Positions 23,826-33,500 of a stretch of 64,000 bases of DNA are shown here, piece by piece (position 1 is the stretch's first letter; every line of letters begins with the position of its first letter). The stretch spans positions 1 through 64,000 of the forward strand of contig JANQKV010000013.1 of NCBI GenBank assembly GCA_028280945.1, in the 5' to 3' direction. This stretch comes from Opitutaceae bacterium. Its GTDB lineage: Bacteria; Verrucomicrobiota; Verrucomicrobiia; Opitutales; Opitutaceae. The notes under the pieces were generated by a model that had not been told where the DNA came from, ran no database searches, and saw nothing but the letters and a program-made list of their open reading frames with translations. Both the position numbers and the translations under genes were made by a program.

Positions 23826-25403
23826 TTACTTTTTGTTCCGGCGGTTGGGCGGGGTCGTTTGGTTGAGGGCCGTGATCTCCGCCGGCTCCAGTGGAGCATT
23901 GAGCACGGCAAATTCATCGATGCGCCCGTCCCAGAAACGGGAAGTGCCGGGCGCGGGGCCAGCGGAGTCGGGCCGGAGTTCGGCTCCGATGGCCAGCGAC
24001 TGGGTGGTCAGGGGCATCACCCCGGTGCAGGCGGTCCGGGCCACCCGCTCACCACCCCGATAAAGGGCCAGGAAATCACCATCCGCCACCACGGCCACAT
24101 GGTGCCAGGTTCCCAGCGGCAAGGGGGAGGGGTCGTTAAGGCGCACGACTTGCCCCGACAGGTCCAATACCTCGACGGCCAACCCGCCCTGATCACCGAA
24201 GAGCCCCAAACGGAACTGGCCGGGGCCGGCGGGCGTCTGGGTGTGGGCGATCGTGGCCGAGCGAACCCGGGTATTGGCATAAATCCAGGTAGTGAGCGTG
24301 AGCAGGCCCGATTCAGAGGTCGGGCCTTCGGATACCCAGCCGAAGTTCTTCGATTCAGTCCGCAGAGAAGCGCCAAACCGGCCCGGGACCATGGGCGGCA
24401 GGTCCAGGTCGCCTCGAATGATCCGGCCGTGGCGGGAGTGCGTGGAGCGATCCAACAAGGTCAGCCCGTCTTCCGAAATGGCCATGCGGTAGTAGGCCAC
24501 GGGGTCTTTGAGTTTCACCTTTCGGGAATAGGGTAGGGAGGGCTCGTCGAAGCTGCGCAGGAAACGCTCCTGATCGAGTTCAATGCCGGACAGTGAACCG
24601 GAGGCGGCGTCCACGCGGGTGGCTTGGGCCGTGCCCAGCCGCAGGGGTTCGGTGGTGGCCGCCAGGGATTGAACTTCGACCTCTCCTTCGAAGACGTGAA
24701 TCTCGCTGGTCCGGTCCGCCGAGACATCGACCCCAAAATCGGTGCCGTGGTCGACGATTTGAGCATGGGGGGTTTCGACCGTGAAGCCGACCCCCTCCGG
24801 TGGAACCCGGGCGGCGAGTTTCCCCCGGTGCAGTATCAACCGACCCGCTGATACGATTTGGAAGTGGGCGGGACCTTCCATCATGAGAGAGACGTTTTGG
24901 GCCAAGGTCAGGCCGGCGAAACCGCCGGACAGTTCATACTCGCCGGCCCGCAGGGATTCGCCGGGAGACAGGATGATGGAGGTGTTGGACACCGCCAGAC
25001 TGCCTCCGGCATAGCGGTCGACGATTCCGACGGCTCCCCCCGCGTTCCAACGGGCCTCCCTCAGCAGATTGGGCACAAACAACCCGGCGGTTGTGGCGAC
25101 CAGCATCAGGGAGGCGGCCCATGCGAGCGGTTTCCACCACGAGACCGGCAGGGCCGGGATTCTGGCCTCCCCGCGGGAAGCGGGGGAGGGTTCCGTGGGA
25201 AACGCTTCGCCGCCCAATACCCCGAATTCCCAAGCCAACGACGCCTCCATCCGGCAGTGCTCAAGATAGGTCCGCCGGACGGCGGGATCCGTGGCCAGCA
25301 GATGGGCGAGCTGTGCTTGTTGAGCGGGCGAAGCCCCGCCGTCGATCACCTCTCCGATGAGGAGGTCCGCCTCCTCGGGCGACAGGAGGGCTGTCCTCTT
25401 CAT
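23826..25403 (-). CDS. FecR-domain anti-sigma/sensor protein with LamG lectin-like domain
   Basis: A 525-residue single-pass membrane protein. The ATG at 25,403 is chosen because it overlaps the sigma stop by 4 bp; the longer open frame upstream lies inside the sigma gene. Residues 1-80 are cytoplasmic (LLSPEEADLLIGEVIDGG). A membrane span (PLAWAASLMLVATTAGLFV) lies near 90-110. A FecR domain follows at about 125-270 (LTLAQNVSLMMEGPAHFQIV, GVGFTVETPHAQIVDHGTDFGVDV, IHVFEGEVEVQ). The final 220 residues form a LamG/concanavalin-A-like jelly roll (DPVAYYRM, LTLTTWIYANTRV, LGTWHHVAVVADGDFLALYRGG, FWDGRIDEFAVLNAPLEPAEI). LamG domains bind sugars or proteins, so the outer part may read glycan directly. 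Confidence 0.87.
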   Translation of the reverse strand: MKRTALLSPEEADLLIGEVIDGGASPAQQAQLAHLLATDPAVRRTYLEHCRMEASLAWEFGVLGGEAFPTEPSPASRGEARIPALPVSWWKPLAWAASLMLVATTAGLFVPNLLREARWNAGGAVGIVDRYAGGSLAVSNTSIILSPGESLRAGEYELSGGFAGLTLAQNVSLMMEGPAHFQIVSAGRLILHRGKLAARVPPEGVGFTVETPHAQIVDHGTDFGVDVSADRTSEIHVFEGEVEVQSLAATTEPLRLGTAQATRVDAASGSLSGIELDQERFLRSFDEPSLPYSRKVKLKDPVAYYRMAISEDGLTLLDRSTHSRHGRIIRGDLDLPPMVPGRFGASLRTESKNFGWVSEGPTSESGLLTLTTWIYANTRVRSATIAHTQTPAGPGQFRLGLFGDQGGLAVEVLDLSGQVVRLNDPSPLPLGTWHHVAVVADGDFLALYRGGERVARTACTGVMPLTTQSLAIGAELRPDSAGPAPGTSRFWDGRIDEFAVLNAPLEPAEITALNQTTPPNRRNKK

Positions 25404-25921
25404 GAGATGCCCTCCTGCAGGCGAAATTGAACGCACTTGATCAGATTGGACCGGGCCCGAAACAAAGTCTGCTTGATGGCCGGGGCGGCCGCTCCCAGCT
25501 GCCCGGCCAGTTTCCGGATGGAATACCCCTCGGAGTATCGCCGATGCACGATTTCCCGCTGGCGCTCGGGCAATTTCTCCAAGCACGCCTGCAGGGCGGC
25601 TTGTTGCCGTTCCTGCCAGTCGGTGGCGGCAGATGATTCAGCGGCCAGGTTTTCCAGCAGGTTGTCGTCGAAAACGAATTGCTCCAGTTTGCGCCGGCGG
25701 CGGCGGTGGGTCATCACTTGGAAGTAGGCGATTTTCAGCATCCACGCCGCGAAGTTGGAGCCTGGGCGGAATTGATCGGATTTTTCCCACAGGATCAGGT
25801 TGGTCTCCTGCATCACGTCCTGGGCTTGCTGCCGGTCTCCCAACAGGGACAGGGTGTAGGCATACAACCGACTTTGGTGGCTCGTGATGAGCTGGATGAA
25901 CTCAGCGGATGGGGCAGGCAA
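25400..25921 (-). CDS. ECF-type RNA polymerase sigma factor
   Basis: A 173-residue sigma-70-family factor. Region 2 spans about residues 10-75 (RLYAYTLSLLGDRQQAQDVMQETNLILW, FAAWMLKIAYFQVMTHRRRRR). Region 4 is near 110-165 (LPERQREIVHRRYSEGYSIRKLAGQLG, then IKQTLFRARSNLIKCV). It is clearly diverged from the other sigma factor at 21,712-22,335, so the two modules are not a recent duplication. Its stop overlaps the start of the FecR/LamG gene by 4 bp. The upstream 120 bp carry no gene. Confidence 0.92.
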   Translation of the reverse strand: MPAPSAEFIQLITSHQSRLYAYTLSLLGDRQQAQDVMQETNLILWEKSDQFRPGSNFAAWMLKIAYFQVMTHRRRRRKLEQFVFDDNLLENLAAESSAATDWQERQQAALQACLEKLPERQREIVHRRYSEGYSIRKLAGQLGAAAPAIKQTLFRARSNLIKCVQFRLQEGIS

Positions 25922-26044
25922 GGTCCGGGAGGGGGGTAGGGGTTGTTAGGTAATGTCCCCGGCAACGAAAAGGTAACGCGGTATTTGCAATTTTTTTTGA
26001 CGACGGGATGGGTTCGTCGGACCGCGTCGGGTGAAAGGCCATGA

Positions 26045-26569
26045 TCAGGGCCTGGGGCCTACAAACTCGACGATGTTCTGATCCGGATCGCGCACGAGGA
26101 TCAGATAGACGCCTTCGAATCCGGCTCCTGTGAGATCAACCGGCCCCTTGGCCATGATGGGAATGCGGTTCTCCTCGAGCATCTTCACCGTCGCATTGAT
26201 GTCCTTCACGAAGAGGGTCTGGTAGCTCATCCCATAGGTGGAATCGATAAAGCTTTGATCCTGTTTTTGGGGTGAACCAGGCAGTTGCATCAGTTTGACC
26301 TTGGTATCGTTTTCGGAGCCGGTGGCGGTCATCATCACAACCTGCAGATCCTTGTAGTCGGTTAACCCGGCATCGCCGGCGAGTTTACCGGGCACGCCGA
26401 ATGACGTCAGTTCGACGAGGCCGATTTTTTTATAAAATTCCACCGATTTCTCGATGTCCTCAACCACGATGCCGTAGTCGATGACGCCGGTGGAGAAGTT
26501 GGTTTCGGCTTTACTGCGGGCGAAGGAGGAGAGGCTGAAAAGTGCCAGCAAAGTGAGGAGTGATTTCAT
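26045..26569 (-). CDS. Exported VOC-superfamily (glyoxalase-like) protein
   Basis: A 174-residue protein with a signal peptide (LLTLLALFSLSSFARSKA) and one vicinal-oxygen-chelate domain. The domain has two beta-alpha-beta-beta-beta units: IDYGIVVEDIEKSVEFYKKIG at its start, and YQTLFVKDINATVKMLEENRI followed by VYLILVRDPDQNIVEFVG at its end. VOC proteins bind divalent metal and act as glyoxalases, dioxygenases, epimerases or binding proteins. Export is unusual for the family. It lies 133 bp downstream of the Gfo/Idh/MocA gene in the same direction. The reaction cannot be named. Confidence 0.82.
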   Translation of the reverse strand: MKSLLTLLALFSLSSFARSKAETNFSTGVIDYGIVVEDIEKSVEFYKKIGLVELTSFGVPGKLAGDAGLTDYKDLQVVMMTATGSENDTKVKLMQLPGSPQKQDQSFIDSTYGMSYQTLFVKDINATVKMLEENRIPIMAKGPVDLTGAGFEGVYLILVRDPDQNIVEFVGPRP

Positions 26570-26702
26570 GAGTGGCTGGGTTGGGTTTTGGTGCTTAAGT
26601 TATGGGTGAGCTGAAGATGCGCCCGTGCACCGATTGAAATTGATTCACGGCTCGGCCAAAGGCGCCTCCCTGCGCTAACGTGCTTCCCGCTTCCGCCGGG
26701 AT

Positions 26703-28052
26703 TTACATGAACCCGGGGCGATAGGATTTGGTGAGGTATTGATTGGCCGGTTCGTAGTTGGTGAAACGCACGTTCTCGGCGTCGAAATCGAGGCGTCGAT
26801 TGGCCCGGATGGCGGCGTTGCCGAGCAGCACGGTTTCCGTGAACGGACCGGCGTATTCGAAATTGGAGGAAGGCTGGCGATTTTCGCGGATTGCATTGCA
26901 CCAAGCCAGGTGGTGGTTGCTGGTCTCCACTCGCGGCAGGGTCTTGGGCGGCAGGTTCGGCGCGATCTTGCGCATGTCTGATTCCGGAAAGATGCGTGGA
27001 CTGGCCCCGTAGAGGGAATTCACCATGCTGGCTTCGGAGCCAATGATGAGGGTACCGCTGCCGTCCTGATAGTATTTGCGGCCGTCTTCCCACTCCGCCG
27101 GGAAGGTGGGGGTGAGGCCGCCATCATACCATTTCCAAGTTACGGCGGGCAGGGATCCGCGCGCGGGGAATTTGTAGGTGACGACCGAGCTGGTGGGCGC
27201 ACTGACGCTGGTGTTGTTGGCCGAATAGGCTTCGATGGCGGTGGGAGCAGCCAGGTCCAGCCCCCAGTAGGCGGCGTCCATGATATGGCAGGCCATGTCG
27301 CCGAAAGCGCCGCAGCCAAAATCCCACCAGCCCCGCCAGGCGAACGGCAGGTAGGCCGGATCATAGGCGCGTGTTTCGGCGATACCCAGCCAGAGATCCC
27401 AATCCAAGGTCTTCGGCACGACCGGGATGGCTTTGCTGTGGTTCGGAACCTTGAGTCCCTGAGGCCAGATCGGACGGTTGGTCCAGCTGTGAATCTCGCG
27501 GACCTCGCCGAGCACGCCCGCCTGAATCCACTCCTTGGTCAAGCGGGTGCCCTCATTGCTGTGACCGTGGTTGCCCATCTGGGTAATGACGCCGGCATCG
27601 CGGGCGGCTTCCGTCAGCAGTCGGGCTTCCTCCACGGTGTGAGTCAGGGGCTTCTCGACGTAGATGTGCTTGCCGTGCTTGATTGCCGTCATGGCGATCG
27701 GAAAGTGCATGTGGTCAGGGGTGGTGATCACCACGGCATCAATCTTGTCACCCATGGCGGCGAACATCTCACGATAGTCTCGGAATTTGGGTAGATCGGG
27801 ATACTTGGCGTAGCTTTCCGCGGCGCGGTTCTCATCCACATCGCAAAACGCGACCAGATTCTCATCCACCAGTGCTTCCAAGGCCCGGCGACCGCGTCCC
27901 CCGACCCCGATCATGGCAATGTTCACCCGGTTTGTGGAGGCGATGCCGTCTTTCTTGCCGCGCATGATGGCGGGGAAGGCGCCGGCTGCGGCCGATGCGA
28001 GGGTGGTTTTTTGCAGGAAACTGCGACGAGAGAGGGCATGGTCGTGAGGCAT
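26703..28052 (-). CDS. Tat-exported Gfo/Idh/MocA-family oxidoreductase
   Basis: A 449-residue NAD(P)-dependent sugar-type oxidoreductase. It starts with a twin-arginine signal (LSRRSFLQKTTLASAAAG). The Rossmann motif is VNIAMIGVGGRGRRAL, and the family Lys is in VEKPLTH. A long C-terminal beta domain ends in YLTKSYRPGFM. Tat-exported members of this group are common in Verrucomicrobiota and Planctomycetes and some keep a tightly bound cofactor in the periplasm. Oxidation of a sugar at C3 would fit with the DUF1080 protein of the same island, as inference. It is divergent from the nitroreductase-like gene at 28,285 with a 232-bp shared upstream region. Confidence 0.88.
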   Translation of the reverse strand: MPHDHALSRRSFLQKTTLASAAAGAFPAIMRGKKDGIASTNRVNIAMIGVGGRGRRALEALVDENLVAFCDVDENRAAESYAKYPDLPKFRDYREMFAAMGDKIDAVVITTPDHMHFPIAMTAIKHGKHIYVEKPLTHTVEEARLLTEAARDAGVITQMGNHGHSNEGTRLTKEWIQAGVLGEVREIHSWTNRPIWPQGLKVPNHSKAIPVVPKTLDWDLWLGIAETRAYDPAYLPFAWRGWWDFGCGAFGDMACHIMDAAYWGLDLAAPTAIEAYSANNTSVSAPTSSVVTYKFPARGSLPAVTWKWYDGGLTPTFPAEWEDGRKYYQDGSGTLIIGSEASMVNSLYGASPRIFPESDMRKIAPNLPPKTLPRVETSNHHLAWCNAIRENRQPSSNFEYAGPFTETVLLGNAAIRANRRLDFDAENVRFTNYEPANQYLTKSYRPGFM

Positions 28053-28284
28053 CAGAAGGGGAGTTGATATGAGTTAAATGACTTGGCGGACCCGCGGGGA
28101 GCGAGGGTCCTACATGGGTAACGTATCCCCGGCGGTGAAACTTACGGTGCTGGTGGTGGATGATGGCGGCGCTTTCCCGTAAGATTGTCAGGTGGGCGGC
28201 CGTTTCCTCTTTGTCCGGTTGAGCTCATGAGACAGCCGGAACCTGCTTCCATGTTTTCGAAAACCACTGTTTCAGCCTCTGCGC

Positions 28285-28938
28285 ATGAAAATCCCGATCA
28301 GTGTCCTGGTCTTCCTGTCGTTCAGCCTTGTGGTGAGGGCGGAATCCACTTCTTCCCGGCCGTTCAATCCTCCCAATCTGGATCGTGGCCTTGCTGTGAT
28401 GCAGGCGTTTTTACGGCGAGCTTCGGTCAAGGAGTTCGATTCACGTAAACTCGATTGGCAGGATCTGTCGGACTTGATTTGGGCGGCCTACGGCGTCAAC
28501 CGGCCCGCTGAAGGCAAGCGAACGGCCCCCTCCGCCTACAACGCACAGGACATCGAATTGTATGTGTTCCTCGAAGAGGGTGTGTACTTTTACGAGGCCC
28601 GGGAGCATGTGCTGCATCTGTTCGAGCCCGGTGATCACCGGGACTTGGTGTCCAGAGGCAAAAAAGGACTGAAGGAAGCGCCGGTCTTTCTCGTGCTGGT
28701 ATCCGACGTATCGAAATTCCCTCAAGGCACCGCGGCGAAGAAACTGGAGTGGGGCGCGATCAGCGCGGGAATCGTTTCGCAGAATATCTCGTTGTTTTGT
28801 GCCGGCACCAACATGGTCACCCGGCCACGTGCCGGCATGAACGCGAAATTGATCCGGGAGCTGTTGTTCCTGCAGGATCACCAGATCCTGTTGCTCAACC
28901 ATGGTGTCAGTTACGCCAAGCCCGCGGGAGGGGAGTAA
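28285..28938 (+). CDS. Exported nitroreductase-family (SagB-type) protein
   Basis: A 217-residue protein with a Sec signal (ISVLVFLSFSLVVRAES). The nitroreductase domain shows FLRRASVKEFDSRKL, LSDLIWAAYGVNRP, KRTAPSAYNAQDIELYV, EWGAISAGIVSQNISLFCA and a C-terminal LLNHGVSYAKP. Members bind FMN and reduce nitro or quinone compounds or oxidise peptides (SagB). The Ser-Ala-Asn segment (APSAYNAQ) is the flavin-contacting region. A periplasmic flavoprotein would need cofactor export, so the location is noteworthy. No operon partner is apparent, and the following minus-strand gene is convergent. Confidence 0.85.
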   Translation: MKIPISVLVFLSFSLVVRAESTSSRPFNPPNLDRGLAVMQAFLRRASVKEFDSRKLDWQDLSDLIWAAYGVNRPAEGKRTAPSAYNAQDIELYVFLEEGVYFYEAREHVLHLFEPGDHRDLVSRGKKGLKEAPVFLVLVSDVSKFPQGTAAKKLEWGAISAGIVSQNISLFCAGTNMVTRPRAGMNAKLIRELLFLQDHQILLLNHGVSYAKPAGGE

Positions 28939-29020
28939 GGCGTTCGTTGTTGTTGGTCTGCCCGGTCCCTTTTCCTCCGGCTTGGCCCGTCGGCAGGGCG
29001 GTGCGGATTTCTCCCCTGTT

Positions 29021-29923
29021 TCAGGGGTGGCCCAGATTCACCTGCAGCACCTGATTGGTGCCATGCTGCGGAAATGCGAGCACGCCCAGTTCTTCGGCGA
29101 ATCCGGGATCGGTGGGATGGGAGAGTCCCGAGATCAGAACCCGTACGGCTTTCGTTGAAGCGTTAACCTCAATGAGCTTACCTGCGGCCCAGTCCGTGAT
29201 GTAGTAATGGTCACCGGCCTTGGTGATGCCCTCCAGGTTGCCCAGGGTGGGAACAAGGGTGGTGATTTTTTTGCTCTTCAGGTCGATGCTCAGCAGGTCG
29301 CCCAATTTGGAGGTTGCGAAGGTCGCGCGGTCACTCAGTGGACCCCATGCGGCCACGATCAGCTTGTCCCCGTCCACGAGCAATCCATCCGGAGTTTGCA
29401 ACGCGTCGGTCTCCAACCAAATCTCCGCTTTGCGGGTTTCGGCCGGCAGCCTGTAGATGCGATTACCGAAGAAATCGGACACATACAGATTCCCGGCTGC
29501 ATCCATCGCGATGTCATTGATGAACTCGCCGCCGGGGGTGGGAAAGAAGTCGACGATTTTCCCGGCCGCGATGTCGACTTTGTGCACCCCGTCCCGATCA
29601 CAGACATAGAGGAAATCATCGGTGACAATCATTCCGGATGGAGCATGCATCCCCTCGTGCTTGCCGACCCAGAACGGGTCCAGGATCTTTCCCTTTGCGT
29701 CCGTGCGGCTGACCCAGCCATAACCGTCGCGGTCGAGGGAGATTCCGCCGCCCAGACTGGAAACGAACCAGGTTTGGGAGGGAGCGTGCCACATTGCTTG
29801 ATCAGGAGCGTCGAAGACTTGGTCATCTTCCGCGGAGAGAGGTGCGGTAAACAGGAGGGTGCCGCCCAGGGTCAACAGTCCGGCCATGGCCTTGATTGTT
29901 TTTTTTAACATATTGTCAGTCAT
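29021..29923 (-). CDS. Exported SMP-30/NHL-type beta-propeller protein
   Basis: A 300-residue protein with a signal peptide (AMAGLLTLGGTLLFTAPLSA). ATGs at 29,923 and 29,911 are both possible. The body is a six-bladed-propeller type sequence: APSQTWFVSS, MHAPSGMIVTDDFLYVCDRDGVHKVD, NDIAMDAAGNLYVSDFFGNRIYRL, TPDGLLVDGDKLIVAAWG, NLEGITKAGDHYYITDWAAGKLIEV. This is the SMP-30/gluconolactonase and NHL pattern. The repeated Asn-Asp-Ile and Pro-Asp-Gly-Leu positions could bind calcium. Lactone hydrolysis is possible but not shown. A small CCCCTG/CAGGGG hairpin (29,013-29,027) overlaps the stop codon. Confidence 0.82.
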   Translation of the reverse strand: MTDNMLKKTIKAMAGLLTLGGTLLFTAPLSAEDDQVFDAPDQAMWHAPSQTWFVSSLGGGISLDRDGYGWVSRTDAKGKILDPFWVGKHEGMHAPSGMIVTDDFLYVCDRDGVHKVDIAAGKIVDFFPTPGGEFINDIAMDAAGNLYVSDFFGNRIYRLPAETRKAEIWLETDALQTPDGLLVDGDKLIVAAWGPLSDRATFATSKLGDLLSIDLKSKKITTLVPTLGNLEGITKAGDHYYITDWAAGKLIEVNASTKAVRVLISGLSHPTDPGFAEELGVLAFPQHGTNQVLQVNLGHP

Positions 29924-30502
29924 GTTGATGCGAATAAATTGGGGATAAGGGCATATCGTCCGGCAGGAGTGGGAAGACCGGGAATGTCCCTCGACCTGGT
30001 GGGATACTCCGCGAGCTCCGACTTGCTTACTCCGTAAGTGTGCTTTTTGGACGGAGTTTTGTAGGGCAGCAGGAAGGACCGGACTCCGTGTTCAGGGCGG
30101 TGTGATATTCTGTCGCCAATTCCGGGCATATCCAGTCCGCCTGTCCTGAGCCGAAAAGGGGGTTGCAGGTCAATTGCATGGGTGACCGCCGGCGTGTGCT
30201 CCCTGTATGGGGGCGTGGCGGAAAAGTAGGGGAATTCATAATACAGCCATAAGTTTTCGCTCAATCGGGGCGTCAACCAAGTACCCTTCCCCGTGCTAAG
30301 TGTTAGCGTTACCTACCCCAAAGTCGCTGCCACTGCGTTGGTTCAGCCTCTTTTGACATCCAAACTTTCGATCGCGCCCAAGGCGTCGTCGCGCGGGTTT
30401 TTTAATGTCGATGGAGAGCCGTCCCTGTGCGCTGGACCGACTGCCGATTCCCGGACGCTCTCCCTGCAAGGCGACTTCACCCCCTAACTTAGTTACCCAA
30501 TG
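29924..30502. other. Gene-free region upstream of the large haem/FN3 protein
   Basis: About 580 bp with no credible gene on either strand. Short open frames on the minus strand have no family-like composition. It contains a small inverted repeat (GCTAA / TTAGC at 30,295-30,307) and a TTGACA at 30,353-30,358, without a convincing -10 partner. It presumably holds divergent promoters for the genes at 29,923 and 30,503. Confidence 0.5.
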
Positions 30503-33500
30503 ATGTCCCTTAACTTATTAACTCTTGCCGCGCGTCTCCGCCCGGCTCCAGGCGCCCGGCTTTTGGCGGCTGCTTTTATTGGTTTGAATCTCCTTGTGAT
30601 TTCAAAAACCAGCGCCGTGCAGATGCCCGTCCGGGTGTTTACCACGGATGCGACCCGAATCAGCAAAAGCTTTAATGTGGCGCTTGATTCGAGCAAAATC
30701 GCTGATGTCGAGTACCTTTACCTTCAGGTCCACGGCTTGCGCTACGGGGGTCAGCTCTCGGTCAAAGTAAACAGCGACCCCTATCTTCAAGTTTACAACC
30801 ACACCGTATTGGTGATGGAGCCGGAGTACTCTCAGGGTGGCATCGGTGGCATCAATCATACCATCAGCTTTCTGATCGATCTGTCCAATTCCACGCTGCT
30901 GACGAACAACGTGATCAGGGTGCGTCTCAACGGCACCGATGGGGACAACAACGCCATTCGTGTCCTGGATGCAGACCTTAGAGACGACAATTTGAACAGC
31001 CTGCTGACGGCTGGGGAAGTGCTCCACGCGGATACGGAGTCGGTGACGGGTGCGCAGTGGTCGCCGTATTCGACTAACAATGCGCGTATCAGCAACGGCG
31101 AGAAGTTCTGGGAGGGGGACAGCTCGATATTTGACAAAGACAAGGACGGCAACGGCACCAACGACGCCTACCTTATCAGCGACCCCATCAACGAAACGGT
31201 CATACTCGCTTCTTGTGCGTCATGTCACTTCGACGACGGCGGCGACTTGATCTACTTCAATTATTCCAACGATGCCATCGTTTCCCGGGCGATGTATCAT
31301 GGGGTCTCAGAAAATAATGCGAAGGATATCGTCTCCTACCTGCGAAGTTTGGGTAATCCCAACCCGGGGCGTCCGTGGAATCCGCCTTTTCAGCCCGGAG
31401 CAGGCTTGGATCCAAACAGGCCCGGCCAGGCAGCGGCCAGGGGCGAGGCCTGGATGGCGGGGGCCGGTTTGGGCGCGGTGGTGTCCACCGAGCAGGAAGT
31501 CTTCGATGCGCTCTTCCCCGGTGGGGGCGCCGTGGCCGAAATTGCCCAGGTAATTGACCACGAAAAGGAAAAGACGCCGCTTAGTGTGCGGGAGATTCCC
31601 GTGCGTTTCCAGTTTCCCGACTGGAACGAATGGCTGCCCAAGCACGCTCTGGAGGACCTTTGGTACAATACGAACTATGCTGAGGGCATAACCGGCGGTA
31701 TCGATACACTGTTCGATGCCAAGGATGACTATCGTACGGCGATTGATAACGGCGCCGCCGCGACTCGGGCTTCCAACGGAGAGCTCAATGAGACAGTCGG
31801 CGACTTCTACAAAGCGATCGATAATTGGCTCGATCCCTACCGCCTCCCGGCGAACACGCCCCCCTCAGGCTATAACAACAAGATCAAGCAGGTTTTGAAT
31901 CGCTCGGATAGCCCCGTTTCCGAGCGTGACCAGATCATTTCGGCGGTGGGCCGTTGGCGAGCGGTCAAGATGATGGATGGTGTCCGCGCGAATGGCTTGG
32001 AGACGGTGTTCGACGATACGACGGCCATGGTGAACGCCGGCCACGTAAACTACACCGAGGAGCTGATGAGCATCCCGGGAGACAACAATTTGGCGGGCGT
32101 CTTCGGTTTGGCGGCCCACATCGCATCTGACAACCGCGACCACTTCGTCGGGCAACCGGAGGCGATCGGCAAGATGGAGTCCAACCAGTGGTATACGGTG
32201 CAACTGGTCATGAACACGGGATCCCGCATCCAGGGCAACATGAACACCCCGCTGGATTGGGACTACCAGCTCAACCACCTCATGTCCGCGGCGGACCGTA
32301 CCGGCGAGACGCACGGCATGACGCTGCTGGCCACCTACATCAAGATGATGCAGCAGCGCGACAACGGGGCCGGCGTGAAGCAGAAGGGGTATTCGCAGCG
32401 CACGCTTCATCCCTTCAACTTCTTTTCCGACGACGACCGCGGCCGTGAGATTTTCAAAGGGGTGATGGATCAGATCCGGCCCGGTCTTTGGCGCGACCTT
32501 TTCGAAGAGGTGTGTCACGAGTGGTTCGACGTCGTGACCCAATGGGAGGTCGACGATACCACCTATCTCGAGCGATTGCTCAACCGGAACAACTTCGATC
32601 CGGAAGGCCAGCCACCTCTGCCTTTTGATGTAGATGATGACAGTCTCTTTTTCTGGTCGAACGGCAGCGTGGCCAAAGGCACCTCCAGCGTCACTTGGTT
32701 CTATCGTCTGCTGCCTCTGCTGCATCAGGAGAGAATCGATGAAATGCTGCTCCTGGACTTCGTGGATTATTGTGAAGCCTTGTGGTCGCCTCAGCCAAAT
32801 TACTCTTATGAGAACAAGGATGGAAACACAGTAACGGTTCAGCTGTATACGGATTCGAACGGCAATACTGGCTGGAGAGTCGGTGGAACGACGGATATCC
32901 CGGGTTGGGCCAGTCTCTTCGCGGCCGATTCGCTTTTTTACGAGAGGTTCGAGACCGGCAGCGCTGAGTTTGGCTCCGCAAGCGATCCTGTGACCAGGCA
33001 GATCATTCGGAATACGGACTGGGGTAAAAATTCTGCGGCCGTGCCGAGCAATGGCGGCGGGCGCTTCATTGCCTCGCGAAACATCTTGGCGAATGAAACC
33101 ACCCGCACGCGTAGCACCGCCGATCTCGGCATTGCTTTGCCTTCTGGTGTAGGCGATATAGAAATCGGCGCTCGCGTCGCTTATGAAAGCAACAACTCCA
33201 ATTCGCCGACGTCGGTTCGCTACCGGATGCAGGTCAAGACGAGTGATGGCACCAGCACCAGCAATAACAATAGTGCCTGGATGACGCTTCCTTCAGATCT
33301 CGATGGCGAGGAATTCATCACCTATCGCGACGTGCTAAACGTGAGCGGAGAGACTGAAATCGTGCGGGTGCGTCTGGACTTCGAGAACACGGGAGGAGCC
33401 GGAACAGTATATGTGGATAACGTATACGTTCGCGAAAAACAGGATGCTTCCGTCCTGAGCGAATCCGGCACGCCGCCCGGCACGCCGCAGCTGGCGACCT

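Noticed and set aside
29920-30276. Minus-strand open frame upstream of the propeller gene
   Set aside because: No family-like sequence, no start signal, aromatic- and Pro-rich composition as in random high-GC translation.
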